From: Calothrix sp. PCC 7103
Lineage (GTDB): Bacteria; Cyanobacteriota; Cyanobacteriia; Cyanobacteriales; Nostocaceae
Assembly: GCF_000331305.1 (NCBI RefSeq)
Contig: NZ_KB217478.1
Location: 4,204,575 to 4,268,574, forward strand
DNA: 64,000 nucleotides
Direction of reading: 5' to 3'
Below the pieces are notes generated by a model. That model was not told the DNA's origin and did no database searches. It saw only the letters and a list, made by a program, of their open reading frames with translations. The position numbers were made by a program, and so were the translations under genes. Of this stretch, positions 8,977-17,731 are shown piece by piece (position 1 is the first letter of the stretch; each line of letters begins with the position of its first letter).

Positions 8977-9705
8977 TTATTTTTGCCAACCTAATTTAGT
9001 TGGTTGTTCATATACCTTTTTTAGTGTGTTCACATCTCTAGCTGAGATTAATGGTGGGTTACGTACTTGCGAAAAGTATAAAGCATCGCTTTGTAATGGG
9101 CTATGTCCCCAAATACCTAATGCGTGTCCAAGTTCGTGTCGTGCGGCAGCAATAAGGTATTCACCCGTTTGACTGGGACTCAATAAAATATTAAATCTAT
9201 GGTATAGAATATTATCTTTTGTATACAAATTATATGTTGTTTGTGCAGAACGTGCGCGCGGTGGGTTTCCTTGAAGTGGCGGCGCCTTTCTTAAAATTAT
9301 AATATCGGCTGACTCTAACTGCTCAACTATCTGTAACGGTAAATAAGCATTCCATTCTTGAATAGTCGATGATACAGTTTTTACCCATGTATCTGCTTGA
9401 TTCTTATTAAGATTCTTTGGCGTTTCGATATAAACCTTAACAGGAAAATTTGACCAGACTAAGTATCCTACTTCTGTTGGTTTCACTGCATCAAAATAAT
9501 CACCACTGTTTCTCACGTCTTGCCAGCGAGCGAGTGTTGACGGTAAAGGATGTGTAAGTGTTGAAGGTGTTTGCCCAACAACAATAAACTGCGAGTTAAT
9601 TAGAACTAGCAGCCAAGTGGTTAATAATATTCCTAAAAATATAAATATGCGGGTTTGGATATTGGGTCTAGGGTTACGGTTATAGTATTTTTGTTCCGTT
9701 CCCAT
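8977..9705 (-). CDS. matrixin-type zinc metalloprotease, membrane-anchored
   Basis: 242 aa. One N-terminal membrane segment (about residues 17-37) is followed by a periplasmic/extracellular domain. RHELGHALGIWGHS holds the metzincin zinc site HExxHxxGxxH, with a fitting Met region downstream (SPLQSDALYF). Family: matrixin/Peptidase M10-like. ATG 9705 is preceded on the minus strand by GGGAGG about 10 nt upstream, supporting this start. The protein substrate is unknown. SecG is the next gene downstream on the same strand's far side (9969), without overlap. Confidence 0.85.
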   Translation of the reverse strand: MGTEQKYYNRNPRPNIQTRIFIFLGILLTTWLLVLINSQFIVVGQTPSTLTHPLPSTLARWQDVRNSGDYFDAVKPTEVGYLVWSNFPVKVYIETPKNLNKNQADTWVKTVSSTIQEWNAYLPLQIVEQLESADIIILRKAPPLQGNPPRARSAQTTYNLYTKDNILYHRFNILLSPSQTGEYLIAAARHELGHALGIWGHSPLQSDALYFSQVRNPPLISARDVNTLKKVYEQPTKLGWQK

Positions 9706-9735
9706 TCCCCTATCCTCCCTATAATGTCGTACTAA

Positions 9736-9969
9736 TTATTTAGGCAACCAACCAGCGCTTAACACAACTGTCAACCCCATAAATATAGCAGTTAATGCCC
9801 AAGTAACCCGGTTAAGAGTACTTTCAGCGCTTTTGGCACTGCTAAATAATTGAGCTTGTCCACCAATGGCGCCAATACCATCACCTTTAGGACTGTGAAG
9901 TAGTACTAAAATAATTAAGCCAACAGCAGAGAAAGTCCAGATTCCTTGAACAATATTAGTGACGGTCAT
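9736..9969 (-). CDS. secG: protein-export channel subunit SecG
   Basis: 77 aa starting at ATG 9969; an in-frame TTG lies two codons upstream. Two membrane helices (about 5-23 and 54-73) flank the conserved LHSPKGDGIGAIGGQAQLFSS cytoplasmic loop of SecG. It assists SecYE-mediated protein export in the cytoplasmic and thylakoid membranes. It follows gpmI, as commonly in cyanobacteria, separated by a strong hairpin. secY is encoded at 32.8-34.1 kb. Confidence 0.93.
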   Translation of the reverse strand: MTVTNIVQGIWTFSAVGLIILVLLHSPKGDGIGAIGGQAQLFSSAKSAESTLNRVTWALTAIFMGLTVVLSAGWLPK

Positions 9970-9997
9970 AACCAAAATTACTTAAAAGAGGTTGATG

Positions 9998-10034
9998 AAT
10001 AGTATAGACGCTTGGATATCGCGTCTATACTATT
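9998..10034. terminator. perfect 14-bp inverted repeat between gpmI and secG
   Basis: Arms 9998-10011 (aatagtatagacgc) and 10021-10034 pair perfectly over 14 bp with a 9-nt loop. The repeat abuts the gpmI stop codon on the minus strand and precedes secG. It could attenuate read-through from gpmI into secG or protect the gpmI mRNA 3' end. No clear U-tract follows on the minus strand, so a classic terminator is not certain. Confidence 0.6.
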
Positions 10035-11633
10035 CTACATTCCTACTTGTGCAGGTGTGCGGTTGTTTCGCACTTCGTAGTCAGCAGATACTACTAGGGA
10101 TTTCCCAGTCATTTCTACTGGTTGGGGAATTTGCAAAATTTCTAAAATTGTTGGGGCAATGTCCGCTAGCTTACCATCTGAGCGTAAGTTAACATCTGTA
10201 CCGTGTCCAGGAATTTTAGCTCCTTCGCCTTCGACTAGTATGAGGGGTACTGGGTTTGTGGTGTGGGCAGTCCAAGGATTGCCCGAATTGTCTAACATAT
10301 ATTCTGCGTTGCCGTGGTCGGCTGTAATAATTGCCGTGCCACCTGCTTTTATTACACCCTCTAGCAGGCGCCCCACACAACGGTCTACTGTTTCAATAGC
10401 TTGCACTGTGGCTGGAATTTGACCTGTATGCCCTACCATATCTGGGTTGGCATAATTGATTACCACTAATGAGTAAATTTGCTTACTTATCGCAGAAGTC
10501 GCTACATCTGTAACGGCATCGGCAGACATTTTAGGCGCCTGGTCATAAGTTGCCACCATTGGACTCGATACGAGTTCGCGGTCTTCGCCTGGGTAGGGGT
10601 CTTCTAAACCACCGTTGAAGAAATAAGTTACATGGGCGTATTTTTCAGTTTCGGAAGTGCGGAACTGTTTTAAACCCTGGTTTGAGATTACTTCCCCCAA
10701 AATGTTACTAAGATTTTGTGGCTCAAATGCAACACTGACTGGTAGTTCAGGGTCGTATTGAGTAAAAGTAACAAACGACAGTGGCGCAATTAACTGTCTC
10801 TCAAAACTATTAAAATTAGGACTCACCAAAGCTTGAGTTAGCTGCCGCGCGCGGTCAGGGCGGAAGTTAAAAAATATAACACCATCGCCAGCTTCAATTG
10901 CCCCTGGTGCTAACCGCACGGGAACAATAAACTCGTCGGTTATGTCGGCAGCATAAGAAGCCTTGACAGTTTCCATTGCCGAGAGTCCATTACCCTCACC
11001 ATCAATAGTCATCACATCGTAGGCAAGTTTGACTCTATCCCAACGACGGTCTCTATCCATTGCGTAATAACGACCGCTAATTGTCGCTATTTTACCAACG
11101 CCGATACGGTCTATGTAATTTTGAATCAGTCCTACTGCTTCTACACTCTCTTTAGGTGCAGTATCACGACCATCAGCGATAGCGTGAATACAAACTTGAG
11201 AAATACCTTGTGCTTTAGCTAAGTCAAGTAGTCCAAACAGGTGGCTAATGTGGGAGTGTACACCTCCCTCAGAACAAAGCCCGACCATATGCAGTTTGCC
11301 GTTGCGACTCAGGACTTCCTGACAAATCTTTATTAACGCTGGATTTTTATTAATGGAACCGTCTTCTACCGCATCTGAAATGCGTACTAACTCTTGCGGT
11401 ACCACTCGACCAGCGCCAATATTCAAATGACCAACTTCTGAGTTACCCATTTGACCTTCTGGCAAACCGACGGCTTTTCCTGACGTGCGAATGAGGGTGT
11501 GCGGATATGCAGACCATAGGCTATTCATGACTGGAGTCTTAGCCTGTGCAATTGCATTTCCTTTCGTCTCCTCGCAGTAGCCCCATCCGTCTAAAATGAC
11601 TAGCACCACGGGAGCAACAGGTGCCTTGGTCAT
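10035..11633 (-). CDS. gpmI: 2,3-bisphosphoglycerate-independent phosphoglycerate mutase
   Basis: 532 aa from ATG 11633 (MTKAPVAPVVLVILDGWGYC). The frame is open for 19 more codons upstream, but that stretch is not conserved. It is an alkaline-phosphatase-superfamily enzyme interconverting 3- and 2-phosphoglycerate in glycolysis. Seen: ILDGWG metal Asp, GQMGNSEVGHLNIG with the catalytic Ser, the FFNFRPDRARQ block, NYANPDMVGHTG and TADHGNAEYM metal ligands. Full length for the family. It is upstream of secG in the same direction. Confidence 0.96.
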   Translation of the reverse strand: MTKAPVAPVVLVILDGWGYCEETKGNAIAQAKTPVMNSLWSAYPHTLIRTSGKAVGLPEGQMGNSEVGHLNIGAGRVVPQELVRISDAVEDGSINKNPALIKICQEVLSRNGKLHMVGLCSEGGVHSHISHLFGLLDLAKAQGISQVCIHAIADGRDTAPKESVEAVGLIQNYIDRIGVGKIATISGRYYAMDRDRRWDRVKLAYDVMTIDGEGNGLSAMETVKASYAADITDEFIVPVRLAPGAIEAGDGVIFFNFRPDRARQLTQALVSPNFNSFERQLIAPLSFVTFTQYDPELPVSVAFEPQNLSNILGEVISNQGLKQFRTSETEKYAHVTYFFNGGLEDPYPGEDRELVSSPMVATYDQAPKMSADAVTDVATSAISKQIYSLVVINYANPDMVGHTGQIPATVQAIETVDRCVGRLLEGVIKAGGTAIITADHGNAEYMLDNSGNPWTAHTTNPVPLILVEGEGAKIPGHGTDVNLRSDGKLADIAPTILEILQIPQPVEMTGKSLVVSADYEVRNNRTPAQVGM

Positions 11634-12006
11634 AATAAAACTGCCCTTTACTTTTTGTAATATCCGAATAATACCACTGCTACCTGCCATCGCAAGTGAA
11701 TTTCTGCTTATTAGCTTCTTTTATTATAAATATCTGTTTTTTTAGACATTTCTTAATTATTGAACACCTACAGACATATTTACTATCTTTCACTACTGTC
11801 ACCAGATAGATGCAATTTATTCATATCTCGCTTGACTGTATCGGCGCCAACTGTTAGGTAATAATCTCGATACTTTTCAATTATATTTTCTAATACAATT
11901 CCCTGTAACCAATTAGTAATTTCAAATTAGTTTTTTATTTATTTTAAACAATTGCAATAAATTCTCATTTAAGAATAATGATGATTATAATGCAAGCTGT
12001 ATTTAA

Positions 12007-12034
12007 AAGGGGCGGGCATCCTTGCCCACCCCAC
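12007..12034. repeat. GGGCATCC-type hairpin in the gpmI upstream gap
   Basis: ggggcgggcatccttgccca then cccc forms a 9-bp-class hairpin immediately 3' of the ABC-F gene (minus-strand stop at 12060). The rest of the 11634-12059 gap is AT-rich with no supported gene. It should hold the gpmI promoter, but I could not assign a box with confidence. Confidence 0.55.
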
Positions 12035-12059
12035 AAGATTGTGATTTGACAAACAATTC

Positions 12060-13754
12060 CTACTTTTTCTTTGCGGTAGATTTAGCGCTTTTAGCAGCTT
12101 TTTTAGCAGCTTTTTCTTTCTCAATATCAGCCAGACGTGAGGCTTCTTTTTCTTCTTCAAGCTTGCTGAGATAGTAATGGTAATCACCTAAATAAACACG
12201 AAACTCACCATCGCGAATTTCGACGATTTTATTTGCTATCTGCGAAACAAAATAACGGTCGTGTGATACAACAATTACGCTACCATCATAATTTTGCAGC
12301 GCATCTTCGAGCATTTCCTTAGCAGGAATGTCTAAGTGGTTTGTTGGCTCATCTAGAATTAATAAATTCGCTGGACGTAGGAGCATCTTAGCTAATGCCA
12401 ACCGTGCTTTTTCACCACCGCTTAATGCTGATACATTTTTAAATACAGTGTCACCACTAAATAAAAATCGTCCTAAAATTGTCCGAACTTCTTCGTTTGT
12501 CCAGGTAGGCACTTCGTCATGGATAGTTTCCATAACACTTTTACTTAAATCAAGTGCTTCTGCTTGGTTCTGTTCAAAGTAACCAGGAAGAACATTATGG
12601 TCGCCTAGTTTTACAATACCTTCACTCGGCGCTTCCATTCCCATAATCAAACGTAGCAATGTAGACTTACCTGCACCATTGGGAGCAACAAAGGCAATTC
12701 TATCACCGCGCTCAACTATTAAACTGGCGCCTAAGAACAGAATTTTGTCGTCATATGTATGTGTCAACTCATCAATAATTACAACTTCGCGTCCGCTACG
12801 AGGTGCGGGAGGAAACTGGAAGTGTAAAGTACGTACTGAACTTGTAGGCGCCTCAATACGTTCAATTTTATCAAGTAGCTTTTCTCGGCTTTTTGCTTGA
12901 GTACTACGAGTCGCACTAGCACGGAATTTTTCTACAAACGCTTGTTGCTTTTCGAGTTCTTTTTGCTGACGTTCAAAAGCACTAAGCTGCGCTGATTGAT
13001 TTTCAGCTTTTTGTTGCAGGTACGAAGAGTAATTACCTAAATATGTAGAAGAAACACCACGTTCAGTCTCGACTATTTGAGTACACAAACGGTCAAGAAA
13101 CTCCCGGTCATGCGATACTATCACCATCGGGGTAGTAAGTTTTTTGAGATAACCTTCTAACCACTCTATTGTTTCTAAATCTAAGTGGTTCGTAGGTTCG
13201 TCCAGCAGTAACAAATCAGGTTCTTGCAGCAAAATCTTACCTAAACCCATTCGCATTTGCCACCCACCACTGAAAGCGCTTACCAAACGCTCACCATCTT
13301 CGATTTGAAAACCCATTTCTGGTAAAATCTTACCGATACGCGCATCCAAGCCGTAACCATCGAGTGCTTCAAACTGGCGCTGTAACTTATCTAATTTATT
13401 AATTAATTTATCGAGTTCTTCGGGTGTGGCACTTTCCATCTCGCGCGTTACTTGTGCCAACGCCAACTGTACTTCGTTTGCTTCCTTAAATACAGTCCAA
13501 AATTCTTCGTTAACAGTGTGTGATGGGTCTACCTCAAACTCTTGGTTGAGGTAAGCTATATGTAAACTCGAAGGACGAACAATTTCACCCGAAGTCGGCT
13601 CGACCTCACCTGTGATAATCTTAAGCTGGGTGGACTTGCCGGCGCCGTTTACACCAACTAAACCAATTCTATCGCCAGCTTTGACCTCCCAATTAACATC
13701 CTTGAGGACTTCACCAGTCGGGTAAATTTTACTGATATGTTCGAGTCGTAGCAT
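12060..13754 (-). CDS. ABC-F family ATPase (Uup/EttA-type)
   Basis: 564 aa from ATG 13754 (MLRLEHISKIYP); an upstream in-frame extension of 23 codons lacks conservation. Two ABC cassettes are joined by a charged linker, with no membrane segments. Cassette 1: GVNGAGKST, SGGWQMR, LLLDEPTNHLD. Cassette 2: APNGAGKST, LSGGEKAR, LILDEPTNHLD. The C-terminus is a Lys/Ala/Glu coiled coil (EEEKEASRLADIEKEKAAKK). ABC-F proteins act on the ribosome E site in translation or antibiotic protection, or in Uup's DNA-related role. Which applies here is open. Confidence 0.92.
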   Translation of the reverse strand: MLRLEHISKIYPTGEVLKDVNWEVKAGDRIGLVGVNGAGKSTQLKIITGEVEPTSGEIVRPSSLHIAYLNQEFEVDPSHTVNEEFWTVFKEANEVQLALAQVTREMESATPEELDKLINKLDKLQRQFEALDGYGLDARIGKILPEMGFQIEDGERLVSAFSGGWQMRMGLGKILLQEPDLLLLDEPTNHLDLETIEWLEGYLKKLTTPMVIVSHDREFLDRLCTQIVETERGVSSTYLGNYSSYLQQKAENQSAQLSAFERQQKELEKQQAFVEKFRASATRSTQAKSREKLLDKIERIEAPTSSVRTLHFQFPPAPRSGREVVIIDELTHTYDDKILFLGASLIVERGDRIAFVAPNGAGKSTLLRLIMGMEAPSEGIVKLGDHNVLPGYFEQNQAEALDLSKSVMETIHDEVPTWTNEEVRTILGRFLFSGDTVFKNVSALSGGEKARLALAKMLLRPANLLILDEPTNHLDIPAKEMLEDALQNYDGSVIVVSHDRYFVSQIANKIVEIRDGEFRVYLGDYHYYLSKLEEEKEASRLADIEKEKAAKKAAKSAKSTAKKK

Positions 13755-13837
13755 CCAGTGTCTCCAAGGTAGGGAATGAGTAGGAAAGTGCGAGCGTTTA
13801 CGCTTCGTGTCCAATCTTAACAAAAATTAATCCAAAT

Positions 13838-13862
13838 GTAGAGACGTTACATGTAACGTCTA
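13838..13862. repeat. dispersed palindrome GTAGAGACGTTACATGTAACGTC
   Basis: Second copy of the palindrome found at 8295-8315, here with the longer arm (acgttac-atgtaacgt, then ctac). It lies upstream of the ABC-F gene in a 533-bp gene-free gap (13755-14287) that holds at least four separate repeats. Confidence 0.7.
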
Positions 13863-13887
13863 CACAAAATTTTGATATTTATTTCTT

Positions 13888-13919
13888 GTAGGTTGGGTGG
13901 AGGCTTTGCGGAACCCAAC
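13888..13919. repeat. 32-bp GTAGGTTGGGTGGAGG repeat, copy 1
   Basis: Inverted-repeat element with ends gtaggttgggt and aacccaac. An exact 32-bp copy in the opposite orientation lies at 25555-25586, and a longer, diverged relative at 48974-49072. It belongs to the dispersed repeats common in Nostocales genomes. Confidence 0.75.
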
Positions 13920-14046
13920 TTGCGTCTTGAAAATGTTGGGTCTTGCTACCCTGCTGGAAAAATACCCTAGCTTATATCTTGTACCATATAAAAATAGATA
14001 ACTACTGATACTAAGTAATTAGAGATTATCTGCTACGTTCCTACCC

Positions 14047-14098
14047 GCATAGGGTTGAAAACCCCTATGCTAATAGTAAAAGTCCTCTTAAGAGGACT
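14047..14098. repeat. paired palindromes upstream of the DUF2887 gene
   Basis: Two adjacent palindromes: gcataggg/cccctatgc (14047-14070, one bulge) and the perfect 18-bp agtcctcttaagaggact (14081-14098). No gene is supported between 13755 and 14287. Probably another dispersed repeat type. Confidence 0.55.
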
Positions 14099-14287
14099 AA
14101 AGAATAAATGTTAATTTTGTTACTTTAATTTATTTGTTAGAGAGTTTTTACTTAGAAGTGCAAGATATAAGCCGTACTACTGGCGCCGCAAACGCTCAGT
14201 CAAATATAGGACTTGCACATCTTTTGAAACCCTTGTAATATGTAGATTTTTTAAATGTGCAAGTTAAGAGCCTCTGACTGGCGCCTG

Positions 14288-15199
14288 TCAAGAGCCTGAG
14301 TCGTTATTTTGTACTACCTGTCTAACCAGTTCCACATTTATATCAAGGGCTTGAGCTATTTGTTCTGGAGTTAAGCCCATAGCTATTAAGCCAGGTACAG
14401 ATTCTAGTTTAGTTTCCTGCTTAACTTCTTCCTTAACTTCCTGCTTAACTTCTTCCTTAACTTCTTCCTTAACTTCCTGCTTGAGTTTTTGCTTAACTCT
14501 TTTTTCGATTTTTCGTTCAATCTGTTGTTCAAGCTCTTCTTGTATCTCTTCTTTGACTTCCTGATAAAATGTTGTTTTCTTCAAATCGCTTATTCCAAAC
14601 ATAGCTCTTAACTCCTTCCTGTTTATCTTAGGTAATTTATACAGTAAGATTGTTCCAATTAAATCCAGTAGTTGCAGCTGTTGGGGTTGTGTAAGACCCT
14701 GTTGCTTGGTTCTTGCAACTAACTCCTTAGCTTTTGCCTTGGCTTTTCTTTTATTTTCGACGATTAACTTAATAGTAGCAATTCCAATCGGTAACGAAGC
14801 ATCATCACCCAAGTCCTCAAGATAGATACGAGTCACTCGCCCACTGTCGAAGAATTCACGGAAGTGCTTTGTGTCTGCGACATCTAAACTTTTCCTTGGG
14901 TATATAACTACACCATACCAATCATTTTTAATTGTGTTCTGGCGTAGGTATAAAGAAACTTCTGAAATCAGCCGTGAGTAGATTTCTTTATCTTGTTGAA
15001 ACTGCACCTCTATAAAATAAGTTGGTTTGTCTTTACCTCTTTTAGGTATAAAAACACCATCAATACGGAATGCTGTTTGCTTGACTTCAATTGATTTGAA
15101 GTTGTATGCACTGGCTGTAGTAGATGCATCTCCAATGAGTTCAAAGAAAATTCCGGGAAATTCTTTGAACAAACGATAAAATATGCTGTCGGTCTTCAC
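14288..15199 (-). CDS. Rpn/DUF2887-type PD-(D/E)XK nuclease-like protein
   Basis: 303 aa. The N-terminal domain (1-140) matches DUF2887 of the recombination-promoting nuclease (Rpn) group: FYRLFKEFPGIFFELIG, FRIDGVFIP, then YFIEVQFQQD, giving the PD-(D/E)XK-like D...ExQ core. The middle is helical. Residues 215-265 are a highly charged Lys/Glu coiled coil built from repeated KEEVKQEV-type units, mirrored in DNA by direct repeats at about 14420-14490. Such proteins are frequent and often mobile in cyanobacteria; their role in recombination is known only for a few enteric members. Confidence 0.8.
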   Translation of the reverse strand: MKTDSIFYRLFKEFPGIFFELIGDASTTASAYNFKSIEVKQTAFRIDGVFIPKRGKDKPTYFIEVQFQQDKEIYSRLISEVSLYLRQNTIKNDWYGVVIYPRKSLDVADTKHFREFFDSGRVTRIYLEDLGDDASLPIGIATIKLIVENKRKAKAKAKELVARTKQQGLTQPQQLQLLDLIGTILLYKLPKINRKELRAMFGISDLKKTTFYQEVKEEIQEELEQQIERKIEKRVKQKLKQEVKEEVKEEVKQEVKEEVKQETKLESVPGLIAMGLTPEQIAQALDINVELVRQVVQNNDSGS

Positions 15200-15381
15200 A
15201 AATTATCAATTATTTCAAATTAGATATATATGTATCACTAAAACGACACTTTATATCTACTTTTTAAAATATTTTCTTTATCGTCTGTTATTTTTCGGCT
15301 TCTAGAGATTTAATTTATACACCAGTTTTGGGAATAAAGTGATATAGGATACACATGATGTTATAGCTGACTAATATTTAT

Positions 15382-16122
15382 TTAATGACCTAAAATTAAC
15401 TTCTTTAATTCTTCAGCTTTTTCTTGACTCAAGCGATAAATATCAGAGCTAGGTTCACCAACTATGTATCCTTGAATATAGTTAACACCTATTTGTCTAA
15501 GTCTATGTAGACTTATTGGGGTTTTTTCATCTACTCCTTCAACAATAATATCAGGAGGGTCTAAATCATTTGCTCCTACTAATTCATGAAGAAATCGGAT
15601 AATCATCCCACTGGGTCGAGAATGAAGAATCTCTCTGTCTATTTTTATATGAGATGGTCTAAGACCTGCTAAACGAGATATTGAAGCGTAAGCAACACCA
15701 AAGTCATCTATTGCAAATTTAATTTTGGTTTGCTGTACATACTCTACAAGTCTATTTTTAAAAATTTGGAGTGCAGAATCATAAGCAATATCTTCAAACT
15801 GTGGCAATTCAGTTTTCTCTAATATTTCTAATACTAATTTTCTCGGTGGAATTAATTGGTCTTTAATTACACTTTTTACTGTTTCAAAATAAGCTTTCCG
15901 TATCAAAGATGCTGGATATACGTTAACTGATAAAGGAGCGATTTCTTGAGACCTGTTTTGCCTTAACTTTGCTCTAGTTTGTTTATAACTGTATGTAGCT
16001 ACTCTTAAAAAGTGCTGGTCGAGTTCAATTGTAAATCGAGGACCCCAAAGCTCTGCTGCCTTGAACATGTCGGAAGGCACCGTCAGACTCTCTGGGTCTC
16101 TGGCTAATGCTTCCCAACTACT
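15382..16122 (-). pseudogene. EAL domain (c-di-GMP phosphodiesterase-like) without its own good start
   Basis: The frame is open from 16122 down to 15382 and begins SSWEALARDPESL, i.e. exactly at the EAL signature. It continues with VLEILEKTE, FAIDDFGVAYAS, IKIDREIL, VEGVDE and QGYIVGEP, the metal- and ligand-binding blocks of EAL phosphodiesterases. It has no ATG before the EAL motif; the first usable start (GTG 16080) would delete the catalytic Glu of EAL. Immediately upstream, in the same frame, is the TAG stop of the EACC1-like gene. It is either a truncated remnant fused by deletion or the product of stop read-through. Function is doubtful without that Glu. Confidence 0.7.
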
Positions 16123-16482
16123 CTATGTCAGTTTAATATACTCAAACTCTTCTTTGCTACTGGCTTCGATTTCTAATTCTCTACCATCAGTGGCTTTGAC
16201 TTTTAACTTCATCGGTTTATTCCCGAAACGGTCTGATAAGAATCCAAATAATTTTTTGAGGTTTGCTGGGCTAACTTCAGCCATCAGAAAACCCGCTAAA
16301 ATTCCACCAAATGCTTTGTTTCCTGCGGGTAGGTTGGGGTCAGGTAGAAGTTCTGCTGCTTCAATTTCATCTAGCTCTCTAATTTCTTGCAGCAGTTTCT
16401 GGACTTGTTCGTTTTTCTCTTCGTCGTCCAAGTCGGGGTCGTTGAAACCAATTATAAGTTTTACGTTTGATACATCAGGCAT
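16123..16482 (-). CDS. EACC1-like (effector-associated constant component) protein
   Basis: 119 aa. A helical N-terminal part (VQKLLQEIRELDEIEAAELL) leads to AGNKAFGGILAGFLMAEVSPANLKKLFGFL, then LKVKATDGRELEIEAS, the layout of the EACC1 family: a small adaptor found beside effector modules in bacterial conflict systems. The ending (SKEEFEYIKLT) looks clipped relative to expected family members, and the TAG at 16123-16125 is followed in frame by an EAL domain. The name rests on recognition by eye of pattern and length, not on a search. Moderate confidence. Confidence 0.45.
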   Translation of the reverse strand: MPDVSNVKLIIGFNDPDLDDEEKNEQVQKLLQEIRELDEIEAAELLPDPNLPAGNKAFGGILAGFLMAEVSPANLKKLFGFLSDRFGNKPMKLKVKATDGRELEIEASSKEEFEYIKLT

Positions 16483-16890
16483 AGTCGCGACTCAAGATAA
16501 AAGCTTAGTAAATGAAAGATATAAGTAGTTTTTTGCCTACCTTATTTATACCAACTGTGATTGATGGTTTTCCGGAAATCTACGATTACTTTTTCATACT
16601 GTCATATATAAGTACTACTTGGTGAAGCGGAAGAATCGAACTACGCAGGTTGAGTTGACCTTTTGGCTTGAAACATCTTGCCTTATCACTCTTACGGCAA
16701 GATGCCTGTGCTATACTAAACACGGCTTAGAACTTTACTTTCAACAAGCACCACAATCTTTTAGATGCTACCCTACCCTACCCTTCGGGAAAACTCCGTT
16801 TACGGGATATCCTTCGGATAACGGGAAAACTACCCTGCGAGAAAACTGCGTTTACGTTAACGTTCCTCAGCATGAAATAAAGTTCACATT
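16483..16890. other. gene-free gap with tRNA-like 3' end and short palindromes
   Basis: No gene is supported here. On the minus strand, 16621-16645 reads as a tRNA-like 3' end (TTCGATTC, then TTCCGCTTCACCA), but no full cloverleaf forms. A perfect 9-bp hairpin, catcttgcc/ggcaagatg, lies at 16673-16706. From 16786 to 16860 there are several mini-palindromes (cccttcggg, atccttcggat, ccgtttacgg). This could be the scar of an integrated element. Confidence 0.35.
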
Positions 16891-17388
16891 TTACCCGTTT
16901 GCACTATACATGTCGCCGTCTCTGACTTTTAGTAATTCGTCTTTTGATTTTCCTAAGATGCGGGCGAGCGGCGCCATCAATGCGTCATCTATTTTATCAC
17001 CTACGTAGATATTGTTTAATTCGACAGGTGAAACTTTAAAAGTGTCGCAAAATTTAGCAAATTCTTTATCGCCTAAATCTAATTCTTGCTGTCTTTCACG
17101 TAGAAAAGCTGCAATTGCAAATGTGCCTGACTTTGGAAGCTCGCTGGTTTTTAGATATTTTTTGATTAGTTCTTTAACTTGACTAGCATCACCACCTGAC
17201 TGCCTAATTAAATCGATACAAGCTGTAGTCAATGCTTTTTTCAATAATTCGTCTTCGTTTAACTGTTTGATTATTGTGTCTGAATATTCTTTTTTGAAAA
17301 ATCCAGCTACGGCGCCTTTATAATAAATAGGCATGTAACTCTCATGTACACCTAATTGCCAATCGGTAGGTTCGTTTCGTAAGGACAT
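16891..17388 (-). CDS. hypothetical protein with HTH-like C-terminus
   Basis: 165 aa, not recognised. It is soluble and mostly helical. Residues about 110-158 (FAKFCDTFKVSPVELNNIYV... LARILGKSKDELL) look like a helix-turn-helix of the lambda-repressor type. The N-terminal half has no clear family. The EACC1-like gene is 408 bp downstream on the same strand, so the two may belong to one accessory unit (inference). Confidence 0.6.
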   Translation of the reverse strand: MSLRNEPTDWQLGVHESYMPIYYKGAVAGFFKKEYSDTIIKQLNEDELLKKALTTACIDLIRQSGGDASQVKELIKKYLKTSELPKSGTFAIAAFLRERQQELDLGDKEFAKFCDTFKVSPVELNNIYVGDKIDDALMAPLARILGKSKDELLKVRDGDMYSANG

Positions 17389-17731
17389 GGCTGCACCTGT
17401 AACTCGTTTTGACTGTACCTGTTATAACCTGACTTTTTAGTATATGTGTCAAATTTAGCACCAGGTTACGTTTTTTAGCAGCTAAAATCATTTTTATAAC
17501 CATATTTCACCATTTTTGTCAAGTATTTTACTCTCTGTCTATATCTTATAACTGTAGTTTTAGTTCAAATGCTTTTAAGAATCTACAAATAGTATTAGTT
17601 TGTTTGGACGTGAAAAATGTACTATATAAGTAATTGCATTTTTGGAAATAAATAGCGCTTCGTTCTAAAGTGCTGCTTGCGCGCGTGCATTGAGATTATA
17701 CATTCAACCATAAATAACAGGAATAATAAGA
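17389..17731. other. 343-bp intergenic region between divergent genes
   Basis: AT-rich spacer separating the leftward hypothetical gene (starting at 17388) from the rightward MFS gene. It should carry both promoters. I see no convincing repeat, RNA or operator in it. Confidence 0.4.

Noticed and set aside
9992-10192. Plus-strand frame across the gpmI-secG hairpin
   Set aside because: It starts in the inverted repeat and lies antisense to gpmI; no conserved features.
11969-12187. Open frame of 72 codons on the minus strand overlapping the ABC-F 3' end
   Set aside because: It lies in another frame of the Lys/Ala-rich coiled-coil end of a clear ABC-F gene and has low-complexity content; a shadow frame.
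14420-14490. Direct repeats considered as a CRISPR or tandem array
   Set aside because: They are the coding repeats of the Lys/Glu coiled coil in the DUF2887 protein; no spacers of CRISPR type exist anywhere in the window.
16621-16710. Functional tRNA on the minus strand
   Set aside because: The T-arm has two mismatches and no D or anticodon arm could be folded; kept only as a low-interest observation.
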